Below, piece after piece: positions 45,075-53,119 of a DNA stretch of 64,000 nucleotides. The stretch is from Planosporangium thailandense (GTDB taxonomy: Bacteria; Actinomycetota; Actinomycetes; Mycobacteriales; Micromonosporaceae): assembly GCF_011947195.1 (NCBI RefSeq), contig NZ_JAATVY010000015.1:1-64000 (forward strand), in the 5' to 3' direction. Below the pieces are notes generated by a model that was given only the letters and a program-made list of their open reading frames with translations, made no database searches and had not been told where the DNA came from. Positions within the stretch are counted from its first letter, which is position 1; the number at the start of each line of letters is the position of its first letter. A program made the position numbers and the translations under genes.

Positions 45075-45842
45075 ATGTTTCGCAAGCACAGGAGAGCCGC
45101 GCTCGTCGGCGTCGGTGTTGTCGCCATCATCGCCACCAGCGCGGGCTCGGCCGTGGCCGGCTCGGTGCTGTTGAATCCGGTCGACGCCGCCGGCGTCGTT
45201 CATGCCTGCGCCCAGCAGCACAGCGGCGAGGTCAGGGTGGTCGCCGCCGGTGAGTCCTGCCGGCCCAACGAGGTCGCACTCAGCTGGAACCAGACCGGAC
45301 CGGCGGGCCCGGCCGGCCCCACGGGCGCCACCGGGCCGGCGGGCGCCGACGGGGCGCCGGGACCGGCTGGACCACAGGGGCCGGCCGGACCGGCCGGCGC
45401 CGACGGCGCACAAGGACCGGCTGGACCACAGGGGCCCGCCGGACCGCAGGGACCCGCTGGACCCAGCAGCGCGACGACCTACAGCGGTACAGCCACCGGT
45501 ACCCACGACATCGGCCCGCGGTCCAGGGCGACCTTCCGGACCGCGGCGCTGCCGGGCGGAGACTGGGACGTCACCTGGTCGGCGCAGGGCAGCAGCCCTC
45601 GCATCACGTGCCAGTTGATGAAGCCAACCGGAGACCCTCGCGGGATCATGGGGTCGGTGACGAACGCGCTCCCACTCGACCAACTGCCGAACAGCTTCGA
45701 GTACCAGACCGGCGGCGGCGAGTCTCTGGATCTGTGGTGCGCCGGCGCCCCCGGTGACACGGTCACCGGGTTCACGATCACGTTGACCGAGCACACCCAG
45801 CACTCACTGACCGTGACCGAGGCGCCCACGAGCACGAAATAG
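45075..45842 (+). CDS. Secreted collagen-like repeat protein
   Basis: 255 residues with a Sec signal (residues 1-~29, ending AGSAVAG). A Cys-pair N-domain ([26 protein letters not shown]) follows, then 19 uninterrupted Gly-X-Y triplets at 75-131, mostly GPA and GPQ. A ~120-residue C-terminal beta-rich domain with two Cys ends the protein. The N-domain plus triplets is a common actinobacterial layout. It probably forms a trimeric surface or spore-associated fibre. The triplet DNA is repetitive and could vary in copy number. GAGAGG precedes the ATG. Confidence 0.85.
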   Translation: MFRKHRRAALVGVGVVAIIATSAGSAVAGSVLLNPVDAAGVVHACAQQHSGEVRVVAAGESCRPNEVALSWNQTGPAGPAGPTGATGPAGADGAPGPAGPQGPAGPAGADGAQGPAGPQGPAGPQGPAGPSSATTYSGTATGTHDIGPRSRATFRTAALPGGDWDVTWSAQGSSPRITCQLMKPTGDPRGIMGSVTNALPLDQLPNSFEYQTGGGESLDLWCAGAPGDTVTGFTITLTEHTQHSLTVTEAPTSTK

Positions 45843-45847
45843 CGGGC

Positions 45848-45890
45848 CGGCGGGGTGCGGCCGACGTCGGTTGGCGACCGCACCCCGCCG
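45848..45890 (+). terminator. Terminator of the collagen-like gene
   Basis: CGGCGGGGTGCGG (45848-45860) pairs perfectly with 45878-45890 around a 17-base loop, 5 bases after the stop codon. Confidence 0.8.
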
Positions 45891-46092
45891 CGTCCGTCCA
45901 TGTCGTACAAGGAGGTGATATATCCAGTTCGATGATTGACCTCAGTGCTCGTGCCCGACCTGCAGGCGATCACGGGTGCCTGTCCGGAGGGGTTGCGGAC
46001 ATTGACAGGCGGGATAGCGTGGGCTGTTCGCAACCGTACGTCTCGGAGGTTATCGGCGTTGTTGGCGAGTCCGTACGGCGGAGGCTGACAGC

Positions 46093-47523
46093 GTGGCGAC
46101 CACCCGCGTGCATTTCGGCGTGGCGGTGGATGGGCCTTCCCCCGCCACTCCCCGCCTCCCCCGCACCCTCAAGATTGCGCTCGTCGACGACGGCGGCCGT
46201 CTGCTGGACCTACGCGACGCCGACGACGACGTCTACGGCTACGGCCAACTGCTCGCCCTTCTCGCCCGACACCCGGCATCGTCCGGGATCGCCGCGGACG
46301 CCGACGGCGTGGTGACCGATCTGCTGTGCACGGCGGGCCGACACTTGTCGATCACCGACCTCAGATCGGCCGAGGGTTATGCCGATCACTTCGCCGCGTC
46401 TCAAGCCCTCAGCGGGCATACCGCAGGCTCCGCGGACCGTCGGGCGGTCGGCATGGCACACGCGCTGCGAACCGGAATCCTGGTGCCCGTCGCCCAGCCG
46501 GTGCCCCAGCACCTGCGTGGACTCGAACACGTCCTGGCAGCGCACACGGCTGCACTCGACGGCCGCGACGGGGCAGCGACAGCCCTGTACGAGATCCTGC
46601 GCCAGCTGTATCCGGCGGTGCTGCGCGCCTTCCCCGACCCGGCCGCCGAGCTACCGCTCGCGATACTGGCGACCCTGCCGGATCTCCAACTACTCCTCGA
46701 ACCCTCGGGCGAAGCCGACCGATGGGTCCGGCGACTGGTCGGCGACCTCAGTGAGAGCAGCGGCGCCGACCCCACCACGGTCGCCAGGGCGGTGGCCACT
46801 CTCGAGGAGGCGCTTCGGCGTACGCCGCAGCACATCGGGCCGGCGCGCCTGGCCCGTAGCCCGGCGCGAGCCGTCCACCAGGTCGCCGCCGCTGTGCGGG
46901 CCCATGACGACGCGGTGTCCGCGTTGCTCGGTACGCTCGCCGCCCGCCTACCCGACCCGCTCACCGCGCGCCAGCCCGACCCGCTCACCGACCGCCTGCC
47001 CGACCCGCTCACCGACCGGCAGCGCGAGGCGCGGGTCCAGCCACCGTGGCAGGCGGATGATCTGCTGCTCGCTGACCCGCCCGTACTGCGGCTGGTAGAC
47101 CCGCTCCCGTCCGATCCGGTCGCGGATGACAAGTCGGATGACGAACTGCCGATATTTCAACAGGCCCGTTCGGCCTGGTTCGCCCGGTCCCCGCAGAACG
47201 GCGCGGACACTCCCGGCGGTTGGACCGGGCCGGCCGACGAGGGATGGCAAGCCGCCAACCGGGCCGCCCAGCCTCTGCTGGCGGGTTCGACGACAGTAGG
47301 CCTACCCAGACGCGCCCCGATGAGCAACCTCGTTCCCGGATCGGCGGCCCCCGGAGAGAACACCGCGGCGATCAGGCGCGACGCGGCATCGGTCGCGACG
47401 CACGCCGCCAGCTACTTCCGTGGCTCGCGGCGTGACGTCACCGGAGACCGTGCGTACGGCGACGGCATCGCCGATTCGGGACCGGTCCGCAACCGTACAT
47501 GGGATCGGCCCGACGGCTTCTGA
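46093..47523 (+). CDS. IS110-like/kinase-tail hybrid protein, function unknown
   Basis: 476 residues from a GTG with GGAGG 8 bases upstream. The N-terminal ~200 residues (VHFGVAVDG; IALVDDGGRLLDL; EILRQLYPAVLRAFPDPAAE; AILATLPDLQLLL) recall the RuvC-like domain of IS110-family transposases and their domesticated actinomycete relatives. A linker carries four PDPLT-type repeats. The C-terminus has FQQARSAWF and GLPRRAPMSNLVPGSAAP, a tail seen in actinobacterial nitrate/nitrite-sensing histidine kinases. No kinase or complete transposase domain is present and there are no flanking repeats, so it is not a recent insertion. All comparisons are by memory. Confidence 0.5.
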   Translation: MATTRVHFGVAVDGPSPATPRLPRTLKIALVDDGGRLLDLRDADDDVYGYGQLLALLARHPASSGIAADADGVVTDLLCTAGRHLSITDLRSAEGYADHFAASQALSGHTAGSADRRAVGMAHALRTGILVPVAQPVPQHLRGLEHVLAAHTAALDGRDGAATALYEILRQLYPAVLRAFPDPAAELPLAILATLPDLQLLLEPSGEADRWVRRLVGDLSESSGADPTTVARAVATLEEALRRTPQHIGPARLARSPARAVHQVAAAVRAHDDAVSALLGTLAARLPDPLTARQPDPLTDRLPDPLTDRQREARVQPPWQADDLLLADPPVLRLVDPLPSDPVADDKSDDELPIFQQARSAWFARSPQNGADTPGGWTGPADEGWQAANRAAQPLLAGSTTVGLPRRAPMSNLVPGSAAPGENTAAIRRDAASVATHAASYFRGSRRDVTGDRAYGDGIADSGPVRNRTWDRPDGF

Positions 47524-47548
47524 CCGACCGGCGGCACCGGAGGGGTCA

Positions 47549-47568
47549 GCCCCACCACCAGGTGGGGC
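47549..47568. terminator. Small bidirectional hairpin between convergent genes
   Basis: GCCCCACC (47549-47556), loop ACCA, then GGTGGGGC. It lies between the hybrid protein gene (ends 47523) and the C45 gene (ends 47581). Confidence 0.65.
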
Positions 47569-47580
47569 GGATCGACAACA

Positions 47581-48678
47581 TCACCAATCCGGCGAACGTT
47601 CGCGGGCACCGCACGAGAACGTGAACGTCGTCCAGGAGTCGACCCCGATGTCACAGGGACGGCTGCCGGCCACGCCCATCGTGGCCGCAACCGGGTCGAG
47701 GACAACGGTGGCCAGCGTCGCCCAGCGGGAGCCGAGCGGCCCGCCCTGCGGGGCGTGGCAGCAGACAGGCCCGCCGTCGACGTCGTGCGCGCGCAGGAGA
47801 CCGACCAGCGTGTCAGCGCGTACCGGCCCGGACGTCCGCGCGACGCATCTGGCCAGCAGGTGGTACCGGTCCACGCTGTCGGGCTCCAGCCCGACCCGCG
47901 TGTCACCGGCGGAGAGAACATCGTCGACGAAATGGTTCGTGTGCACGACCCAGTCGCCGACCTGCGGCGCGCGGGCGACACCGGCCGGTGACGCCTCGAC
48001 GCACGCGATGCCCTGCGGGCTGACGACGGTGAAACAGGTCGAGGCCGCGAGTGGTGCCTCGCCGATGATGGCCAGCGCATGCTCGAGGCTGGTCGCGGTG
48101 TCCAGTACCCGGCGGGCCAGAGCGTGCACGGGAACGCCGGGACGGGCGGCATCGCTGCGGTGGCCGAGGATGTTGACGAGCAGGCCGACTCCGGCGGCGT
48201 TCATGCCGATCTTCCCGAGCACTCCGACCTCGGTCATGGTCGCGAACGGCAGCCGGGCCGATTCATGCCGCACGACGTCGAACGCGCCGGTGAGCTCGAC
48301 ATGCCAGTCCCAGGTCTGTGCCGCCAACAGGTTGTCGCCGCCGGCGTGGGCGACGGTCGAGCATTCGCCGCGGCGCGCGTTCGCGCCGGCCGCGAGGATC
48401 TCGGTGCGCGCGTTCAACGCATGGAGGCGCCAGGCCTCCACTCCGGCAGCGTCGGCGTACGCCTCGATCTCCTCCACCAGGTCCGGCGCCCACTCGGTCA
48501 GCGCGGCCCGGCTGGAGTCCGCCCACCGCCGCACCTCGCCGGTTCGCACCCCGGCACCCGCGAAGAGGGCCTCATACGTCGTCAGCGCGGCGTCCAGCCG
48601 GGCCGCGGTGGCCACGGCGAGCGTCCGCGCGCCGGCCTGTGGATCGGCCGGCACGGTGATCACACCGATGGTGCCCAT
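47581..48678 (-). CDS. C45-family peptidase/acyltransferase
   Basis: 365 residues related to acyl-CoA:6-aminopenicillanate acyltransferase. These are Ntn hydrolases matured by self-cleavage before a Cys. Here the expected nucleophile is Cys106 in NARRGECSTV; AAQTWDWHV and KIGMNAAGVGLLVN follow as in the family. The N-terminal helical pro-part (EWAPDLVEEIEAYADAAGV) is also present. In bacteria the natural substrates are mostly unknown amides. It is monocistronic, between two hairpins. Confidence 0.82.
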   Translation of the reverse strand: MGTIGVITVPADPQAGARTLAVATAARLDAALTTYEALFAGAGVRTGEVRRWADSSRAALTEWAPDLVEEIEAYADAAGVEAWRLHALNARTEILAAGANARRGECSTVAHAGGDNLLAAQTWDWHVELTGAFDVVRHESARLPFATMTEVGVLGKIGMNAAGVGLLVNILGHRSDAARPGVPVHALARRVLDTATSLEHALAIIGEAPLAASTCFTVVSPQGIACVEASPAGVARAPQVGDWVVHTNHFVDDVLSAGDTRVGLEPDSVDRYHLLARCVARTSGPVRADTLVGLLRAHDVDGGPVCCHAPQGGPLGSRWATLATVVLDPVAATMGVAGSRPCDIGVDSWTTFTFSCGARERSPDW

Positions 48679-48769
48679 GACATCCTCACTCGCGCACGGG
48701 GCAGGCCGCGCGCTGACGGATGATCATGCCATCCGGACGGACCGGCCGGAAGGTCGGCGCCCTCGACGG

Positions 48770-48803
48770 ACCGGTCCCGGGCCGCGAGGGACCCGGGACC
48801 GGT
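48770..48803 (-). terminator. Terminator of the PhoX-like gene
   Basis: ACCGGTCCCGGG (48770-48781) is perfectly complementary to 48792-48803 around a 10-base loop, 8 bases past the PhoX-like stop. Confidence 0.8.
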
Positions 48804-48810
48804 GGGACGG

Positions 48811-50439
48811 TCAGCCGTCGTTGCGGGTGATCTCCCACAGAATGTTCTGGCCGTGCTGCTGGCTCCAGAACACGCGCCACCCGTCCTTGAACGGCTTGGG
48901 GTTCTGCGCTCCGAGGATGCCGGCCGGGCCAGGGTCTCCGTTGGAGACGTGGATACCGGTGATCTCGTTGTCGTCGTCGTTGTTGAAGCCCGGCGTACCG
49001 ATCAGCAGCGCGTCCTCGGTCGCGGCCTCGTCACGCCCCTCGGCGAGGAACCGTACCGGCTGGCGGCCCGTACGGTAGTCGGCGCCGGCGTCGAACAGGT
49101 ACGCCGAGTCCAGCGCGCCGCGCTGGTTGTGCAGCGTCGAACCGGCGTCCTCGACGGCGGCCAGGTGGTCGGCGTCGACGAACGCGATGTTGTCCAGACC
49201 TGAGTGGGCCTGGTCGCCGGCGTAGAACAGCCGCAGCTTGCCGTGGTCGGCCCGCGGGTCGTCCTGGGTGAGCTGGTACACGCCGCCCCAGCCGCCGTAC
49301 GCGGCGTTGGCGTCGCTGGCCGCGTTGGTGTCACCGGTAACGGTGAAGTAGAACTCGCGGAACTTCGTACCCGGCCGGAACACGCCGTTCTCCGGCCGCT
49401 TGAACGGCGTCGCCCCGGCCTGCTTGGCCAGCGCGTTGGCGTCGAACGCCAGACCCGAGTGGTCGGTGGCGGTGTCGTGGACGGTCACCCACGCCGTGTC
49501 GAACACCTTCCCGTACGAGCTGAGGTCCGCCTGGTCGGCGGTGAAGACGCCGCCCGTCGGGTGGGCCGCGTCGATCCCCTGGAACGTGATCGGGGCGTGG
49601 CTGCGGTTGGAGACGACCTGGAGCGCCTGCAGCTTGCCGCCCTTGGTCAGGTCACTGCGGTCGACCGGCACGAAGCGGTACACGAAGCTGCCGGGGTTCT
49701 TCGCCTTGCTACCGGCCGGCGAGGCGCCGCTGGCGTCCTCGACCAGCCACACGTTGCCGGCGGAGTCGTTCTGGACGCCCTCGTAACCGGCCCGGCCGAG
49801 CGCGAAGGAGATGTCCTCCACCTTGCTGTTCACGTCCGGGGTGGCCTGCAGGACCGCACCCTTGTTGCCGTTCTCGGCGGTCAGCAGCAGCCGCTTGGCC
49901 CACGGGTCCCAGGTGGACCCGTCGATGTCCGGAATCGGCGTCTTGCCGTCGGCGAGCGTGGTGGCCAGCAGCGTCACCCGGTGTGCCGGGTCGGCGTCGA
50001 GGTTCACGCGGGTGAGGTACCCGGCCGGGCCGCCCTCGTGGCCCTGGAACACGAAGTTGCGGCCGTAGTCGTAGGTCGGGTCGGCGCCGTGCAGGCCGGA
50101 CAGCCGCAGGTACGTGTTCTTGTCGGGCTCGGTCTTGCTCGCCTCGGCGAACCCCTTGGCCGGGTCCGGCGTGAGGGTCCCGTTGTTCAGGTACCCGTAG
50201 TACTTCACCAGGTCGGTCGGGTTCTCGAGCACGTTCGAGCCCTGCGCGACGATGTACTCGCGCAGCTGCGGCGACAGCGCGTTGGGCGCCGCGACGCCGC
50301 GGACGGCCGGGTTGGCCGCGATCGACGTCCAGTTGAGCTTCTCGTCGGCGTTGGCGGTGCCGGCGCTGAGCGCGCCGACCCCTGCGGCCGCGACGGCGAA
50401 CACGGCGGCACCCGCGATCGACCGCTTTCGTAGAGCCAT
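48811..50439 (-). CDS. Secreted PhoX-like phosphatase (DUF839)
   Basis: 542 residues. The signal peptide (MALRKRSIAGAAVFAVAAAG to about residue 31) has KR rather than a canonical RR-x-F-L-K, so Sec export is more likely than the Tat route of classical PhoX. The mature part is a PhoX-type propeller (PTYDYGRNFVFQGHEGG; DIDGSTWDPWAKRLLLTAEN; YEGVQNDSAGNVWLVEDASG; YAGDQAHSGLDNIAF). PhoX enzymes are Fe/Ca-dependent phosphomonoesterases. The candidate PHO box at 50516-50537 supports induction by phosphate starvation. A hairpin follows the stop. Confidence 0.83.
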   Translation of the reverse strand: MALRKRSIAGAAVFAVAAAGVGALSAGTANADEKLNWTSIAANPAVRGVAAPNALSPQLREYIVAQGSNVLENPTDLVKYYGYLNNGTLTPDPAKGFAEASKTEPDKNTYLRLSGLHGADPTYDYGRNFVFQGHEGGPAGYLTRVNLDADPAHRVTLLATTLADGKTPIPDIDGSTWDPWAKRLLLTAENGNKGAVLQATPDVNSKVEDISFALGRAGYEGVQNDSAGNVWLVEDASGASPAGSKAKNPGSFVYRFVPVDRSDLTKGGKLQALQVVSNRSHAPITFQGIDAAHPTGGVFTADQADLSSYGKVFDTAWVTVHDTATDHSGLAFDANALAKQAGATPFKRPENGVFRPGTKFREFYFTVTGDTNAASDANAAYGGWGGVYQLTQDDPRADHGKLRLFYAGDQAHSGLDNIAFVDADHLAAVEDAGSTLHNQRGALDSAYLFDAGADYRTGRQPVRFLAEGRDEAATEDALLIGTPGFNNDDDNEITGIHVSNGDPGPAGILGAQNPKPFKDGWRVFWSQQHGQNILWEITRNDG

Positions 50440-50865
50440 TTCCTACCCTCTCTCCGGGAATGGACAGCGGTAGTCAAGGCAGCGCAGATCACGACCGGGC
50501 GGGCGGGACACGACGCGAAATTGACCAACGGCTGAACAATTGCGTCCCCGCTACGCGGCCGGGCGACGCCGACGCCGTCCGTTCGCGGCGGCGCGCACGA
50601 ACTGAGCGTGCCTGCCTGACCTGGGCATTGATGTCGCGGCATTGATCGCCGGCCGGCGCGGCCATGGCCTGGCCGCCGTCGTACATCAGGACGCCACCAC
50701 TCGCATGCCGTCGTCCGAGCAACGCGTGTCCGTCAGTATGACCGGCCTCGCTAACTATCCATTCGGATGATGCCGTCCCGCCTCGCCATTGGAAAGATCT
50801 CGATCAATTTCGAGTCGATCAAGTCGGCGAGCGCTCAGATCTGCGGCATCGCCAAATCTGTTGAA
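50440..50865. other. Divergent intergenic region, PhoX-like / protease
   Basis: About 426 bases between the two starts. Apart from the candidate PHO box it shows no gene. It is AT-richer from 50750, fitting the protease promoter. Confidence 0.45.
50516..50537 (-). promoter_or_regulatory. Candidate PHO box (PhoP site) upstream of the PhoX-like gene
   Basis: On the minus strand the bases read GTTCAGCCGTT followed at once by GGTCAATTTCG. These are two contiguous 11-base direct repeats, each starting G[TG]TCA, the layout known for Streptomyces PhoP operators. The site lies 77-98 bases upstream of the start codon. Confidence 0.6.
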
Positions 50866-52218
50866 ATGGGGAGGATTTTGAAATCTATCGTTATCACGCG
50901 GCTGATACGGAGCCGCCTTCGCGTGGCGATGACGATCGCCGCCGCTGCCACTGTGTCCACTGTCCTTACGATCGCTCCCCCGGCAAGCGCGAAGGATGAC
51001 GGCACGCCGGCACCGCTCCCGGACGCGCAGTCAACGGACAACCTCGACCCGACGCTGCTGGCGACGATGAGAAAACAGGAGGCACTCAATCCCGCTCTCA
51101 CCGTGCTGACCGAGGAGGCGATGAAAACACCCACGGGCGGCTTCTCCAGTTTCGCCTTCGAGGGTGACGGCCTGTCGCTGTACTGGAAGGGGCCGCTGCC
51201 CACCGGAATGACTGCGGCCCTTGGGGCTGCCAGGAAGTTCGGATCGGTGCAGGTGAAGCCTGCCGCGTACTCGAAGGCGGAACTGGAGACCGCCGCCGCG
51301 AAGATCGAGTCGGCGGGGCAGGGCCGGTCGAACATCCAGTCGATCAGCTTCAAGGGTGACGGTAGCGGGTTGGTGGTGGAGAAAATGGCCCCGGTTGCTG
51401 CCGCGGCGCGGTCCGCCAAGCTACACCAACCGATTGTGGGCGCCGAGGAGGCTGTCGGTAAGGCGCTCGTAAACGTGCCGGTCGAACTGCGGACCGCCGC
51501 AGCGCCCACACATTTTCTCGGCTGTCCGAGTACGGGGTGTAACCGTCGTGACGATACGTCTCCGTGGAATTCGGGCGACTACATGTACGACGTGCTGGTG
51601 TCGCAGGGCAAGGCGAACCAGTGCACAACCGGATTCGGTGTGAGTAACGCGAGCGGAACGACCTACATCCTGACGGCCGCACACTGCATCACCTGGCATG
51701 CCGGTGGCGGCGATGACGTGTACGACTACAGCCGCGAGTACATGGGTCGCGCCTCCATCAACGAGGACTGGGACAAGGACCTCATCCTGGTCCAAGCCCG
51801 GGGCTTCCAGTGGATGTTCGACGGGAGCCCGACGACGTCATTCCACAAGACGGTGCACTCGTGGGGGTACTGGGCGAACGGCGAACTTCTTTGCCAGTCA
51901 GGGTCGACGAGCGGCACGGTGTGCGGCCTCAAGACCGAGAATGTCAACTACTCCAACTCGCAGTGCGACTCTGACGGTGACTGCTACACCATCCATGGAC
52001 TGATCGGCGCCACCCAGGTCGACGGGCGGACGGCGGGTCTGCCCGGCGACAGCGGCGGACCGGTATTCTCTCTCGACGGCGATGGGGTCCGTGCCAAAGG
52101 CGTCGTTTCCGCCGGAAGCGGGACACACCTGCTGTTTCAAGATATGGCAGACGTGACCACGTCCCGGTCGGGGCCGGGTACCTCCGGTTGGAACGCGGTC
52201 TGGCCGCTGACCGGATGA
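50866..52218 (+). CDS. Secreted trypsin-like serine protease
   Basis: 450 residues if read from ATG 50866; other in-frame starts exist at 50767 and later, and the choice is uncertain. A basic N-region and hydrophobic signal end near PPASAKDD. A ~190-residue proregion precedes an S1/alpha-lytic-type domain with the triad His273 (TAAHCI), Asp305 (WDKDLIL) and Ser396 (GLPGDSGGPVF). Cys pairs around CTTGFGV and the catalytic His suit an extracellular enzyme. A/T content and codon choice are slightly looser than in neighbours, which could mean recent acquisition. It is divergent from the PhoX-like gene. Confidence 0.85.
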   Translation: MGRILKSIVITRLIRSRLRVAMTIAAAATVSTVLTIAPPASAKDDGTPAPLPDAQSTDNLDPTLLATMRKQEALNPALTVLTEEAMKTPTGGFSSFAFEGDGLSLYWKGPLPTGMTAALGAARKFGSVQVKPAAYSKAELETAAAKIESAGQGRSNIQSISFKGDGSGLVVEKMAPVAAAARSAKLHQPIVGAEEAVGKALVNVPVELRTAAAPTHFLGCPSTGCNRRDDTSPWNSGDYMYDVLVSQGKANQCTTGFGVSNASGTTYILTAAHCITWHAGGGDDVYDYSREYMGRASINEDWDKDLILVQARGFQWMFDGSPTTSFHKTVHSWGYWANGELLCQSGSTSGTVCGLKTENVNYSNSQCDSDGDCYTIHGLIGATQVDGRTAGLPGDSGGPVFSLDGDGVRAKGVVSAGSGTHLLFQDMADVTTSRSGPGTSGWNAVWPLTG

Positions 52219-52343
52219 CCACGTTCGCTGCCCCGGCCCGGAATCCTCGCGAGGCCGGGGCAGCGAAGCTCGGCAGTTTTGGTTTGCTCTCCCGTGGACG
52301 GCCCGGTAGACCGGCCGACCGACAGTTGAAGAGGCGGGCTCTG

Positions 52344-52973
52344 GTGGAACACGAAGACAACAACACGACGTACCGGGCACGCAGCAGTTCTCAGCCGTCG
52401 CTACCTCTGATTGCCACGGCTGCCGTAGTGCTCGCCATCGGCGTGGGCGCCGGAGTCGCCGCGCTGCGGAGTTCGCCCGTGCCGGCCCACGCCACGGCAG
52501 CAGCCAATCGAGAGTCCTCCGCCCCTGGGCAACCGTCGTCGAGCACGGTGCCCACCCACGCCGACGACTGCCCGGCCTCGTTCCGCCTCGGTGCCGGTCC
52601 GCGCGGCGGGGCCCGGGCCGGGCAGCTGGTGCGGCCCGGCGCCCGGCGGGCGCTCCTGTGCACGTATTTCTCGACGGCCTTCACCGACCCGGTTCCGCTC
52701 GCCACCCAAAGCAAGCCGGCCGCTGACACCGCTGCGGTGACCGGATTCTTGAACGACCTGTCCGCCGACGCGCCGCCAGACCAGCATCCGGCCCAGGAGG
52801 CGACACCCGTCCACTACTGCGCAGCCGCGAACACCGAGACGTACAAAATTGTCCTCACCTACGACGACGCGCCGAACGCGATCGTCAGCGTCTACTCCTC
52901 GTGCGGCATCGTGGAAAGCGGCGGATCGGTCAGATTCGTGTCGAGTATGAAGAAGCTGCTCGCCCACTGGTGA
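52344..52973 (+). CDS. Membrane-anchored hypothetical protein
   Basis: 209 residues from a GTG with a weak GAGGCGGG site. One TM helix (~residues 20-42, PLIATAAVVLAIGVGAGVAA) is followed by a Ser/Pro/Ala linker and an external domain with four Cys (DDCPASF, LLCTYF, VHYCAA, SSCGIV), probably two disulfides. No family is recognised. It lies 125 bases after the protease in the same direction and may be co-transcribed, for example as an inhibitor or partner; that is a guess from position. Confidence 0.6.
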   Translation: MEHEDNNTTYRARSSSQPSLPLIATAAVVLAIGVGAGVAALRSSPVPAHATAAANRESSAPGQPSSSTVPTHADDCPASFRLGAGPRGGARAGQLVRPGARRALLCTYFSTAFTDPVPLATQSKPAADTAAVTGFLNDLSADAPPDQHPAQEATPVHYCAAANTETYKIVLTYDDAPNAIVSVYSSCGIVESGGSVRFVSSMKKLLAHW

Positions 52974-52986
52974 CGTGCGCGCGTGT

Positions 52987-53030
52987 GCCGCGACGACGAA
53001 CAGCGCGGCCCCCGCGATCGTCCGCTTGCG
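52987..53030 (-). pseudogene. Relic of a second PhoX-like gene (signal peptide only)
   Basis: These 44 bases match 50387-50430 of the PhoX-like gene at 38 of 44 positions and read RKRTIAGAALFVVAA on the minus strand, against RKRSIAGAAVFAVAA. There is no start codon and the frame leaves the family after about 15 codons, at the edge of the plus-strand hypothetical gene. Confidence 0.65.
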
Positions 53031-53060
53031 CGTCGCGGCTCCCGGCAACCGCACCTGCGA

Positions 53061-53097
53061 CGTGGGGCCCTGCGGACGGCGTCCGCAGGGCCCCACG
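53061..53097. terminator. Bidirectional terminator, 17-bp perfect arms
   Basis: Bases 53061-53077 (core GTGGGGCCCTGCGGAC) pair perfectly with 53081-53097 across GGC. It lies between the convergent hypothetical gene (ends 52973) and the fungalysin gene (ends 53120). Confidence 0.88.
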
Positions 53098-53119
53098 CCC
53101 GTTAGTGGTGAACCGGTCG

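Noticed and set aside
45299-45470. CRISPR-like short repeats
   Set aside because: They encode in-frame Gly-X-Y triplets of the collagen-like protein.
46979-47025. CRISPR-like or minisatellite array
   Set aside because: The PDPLT-type repeats are short, in frame within a coding gene and without spacers.
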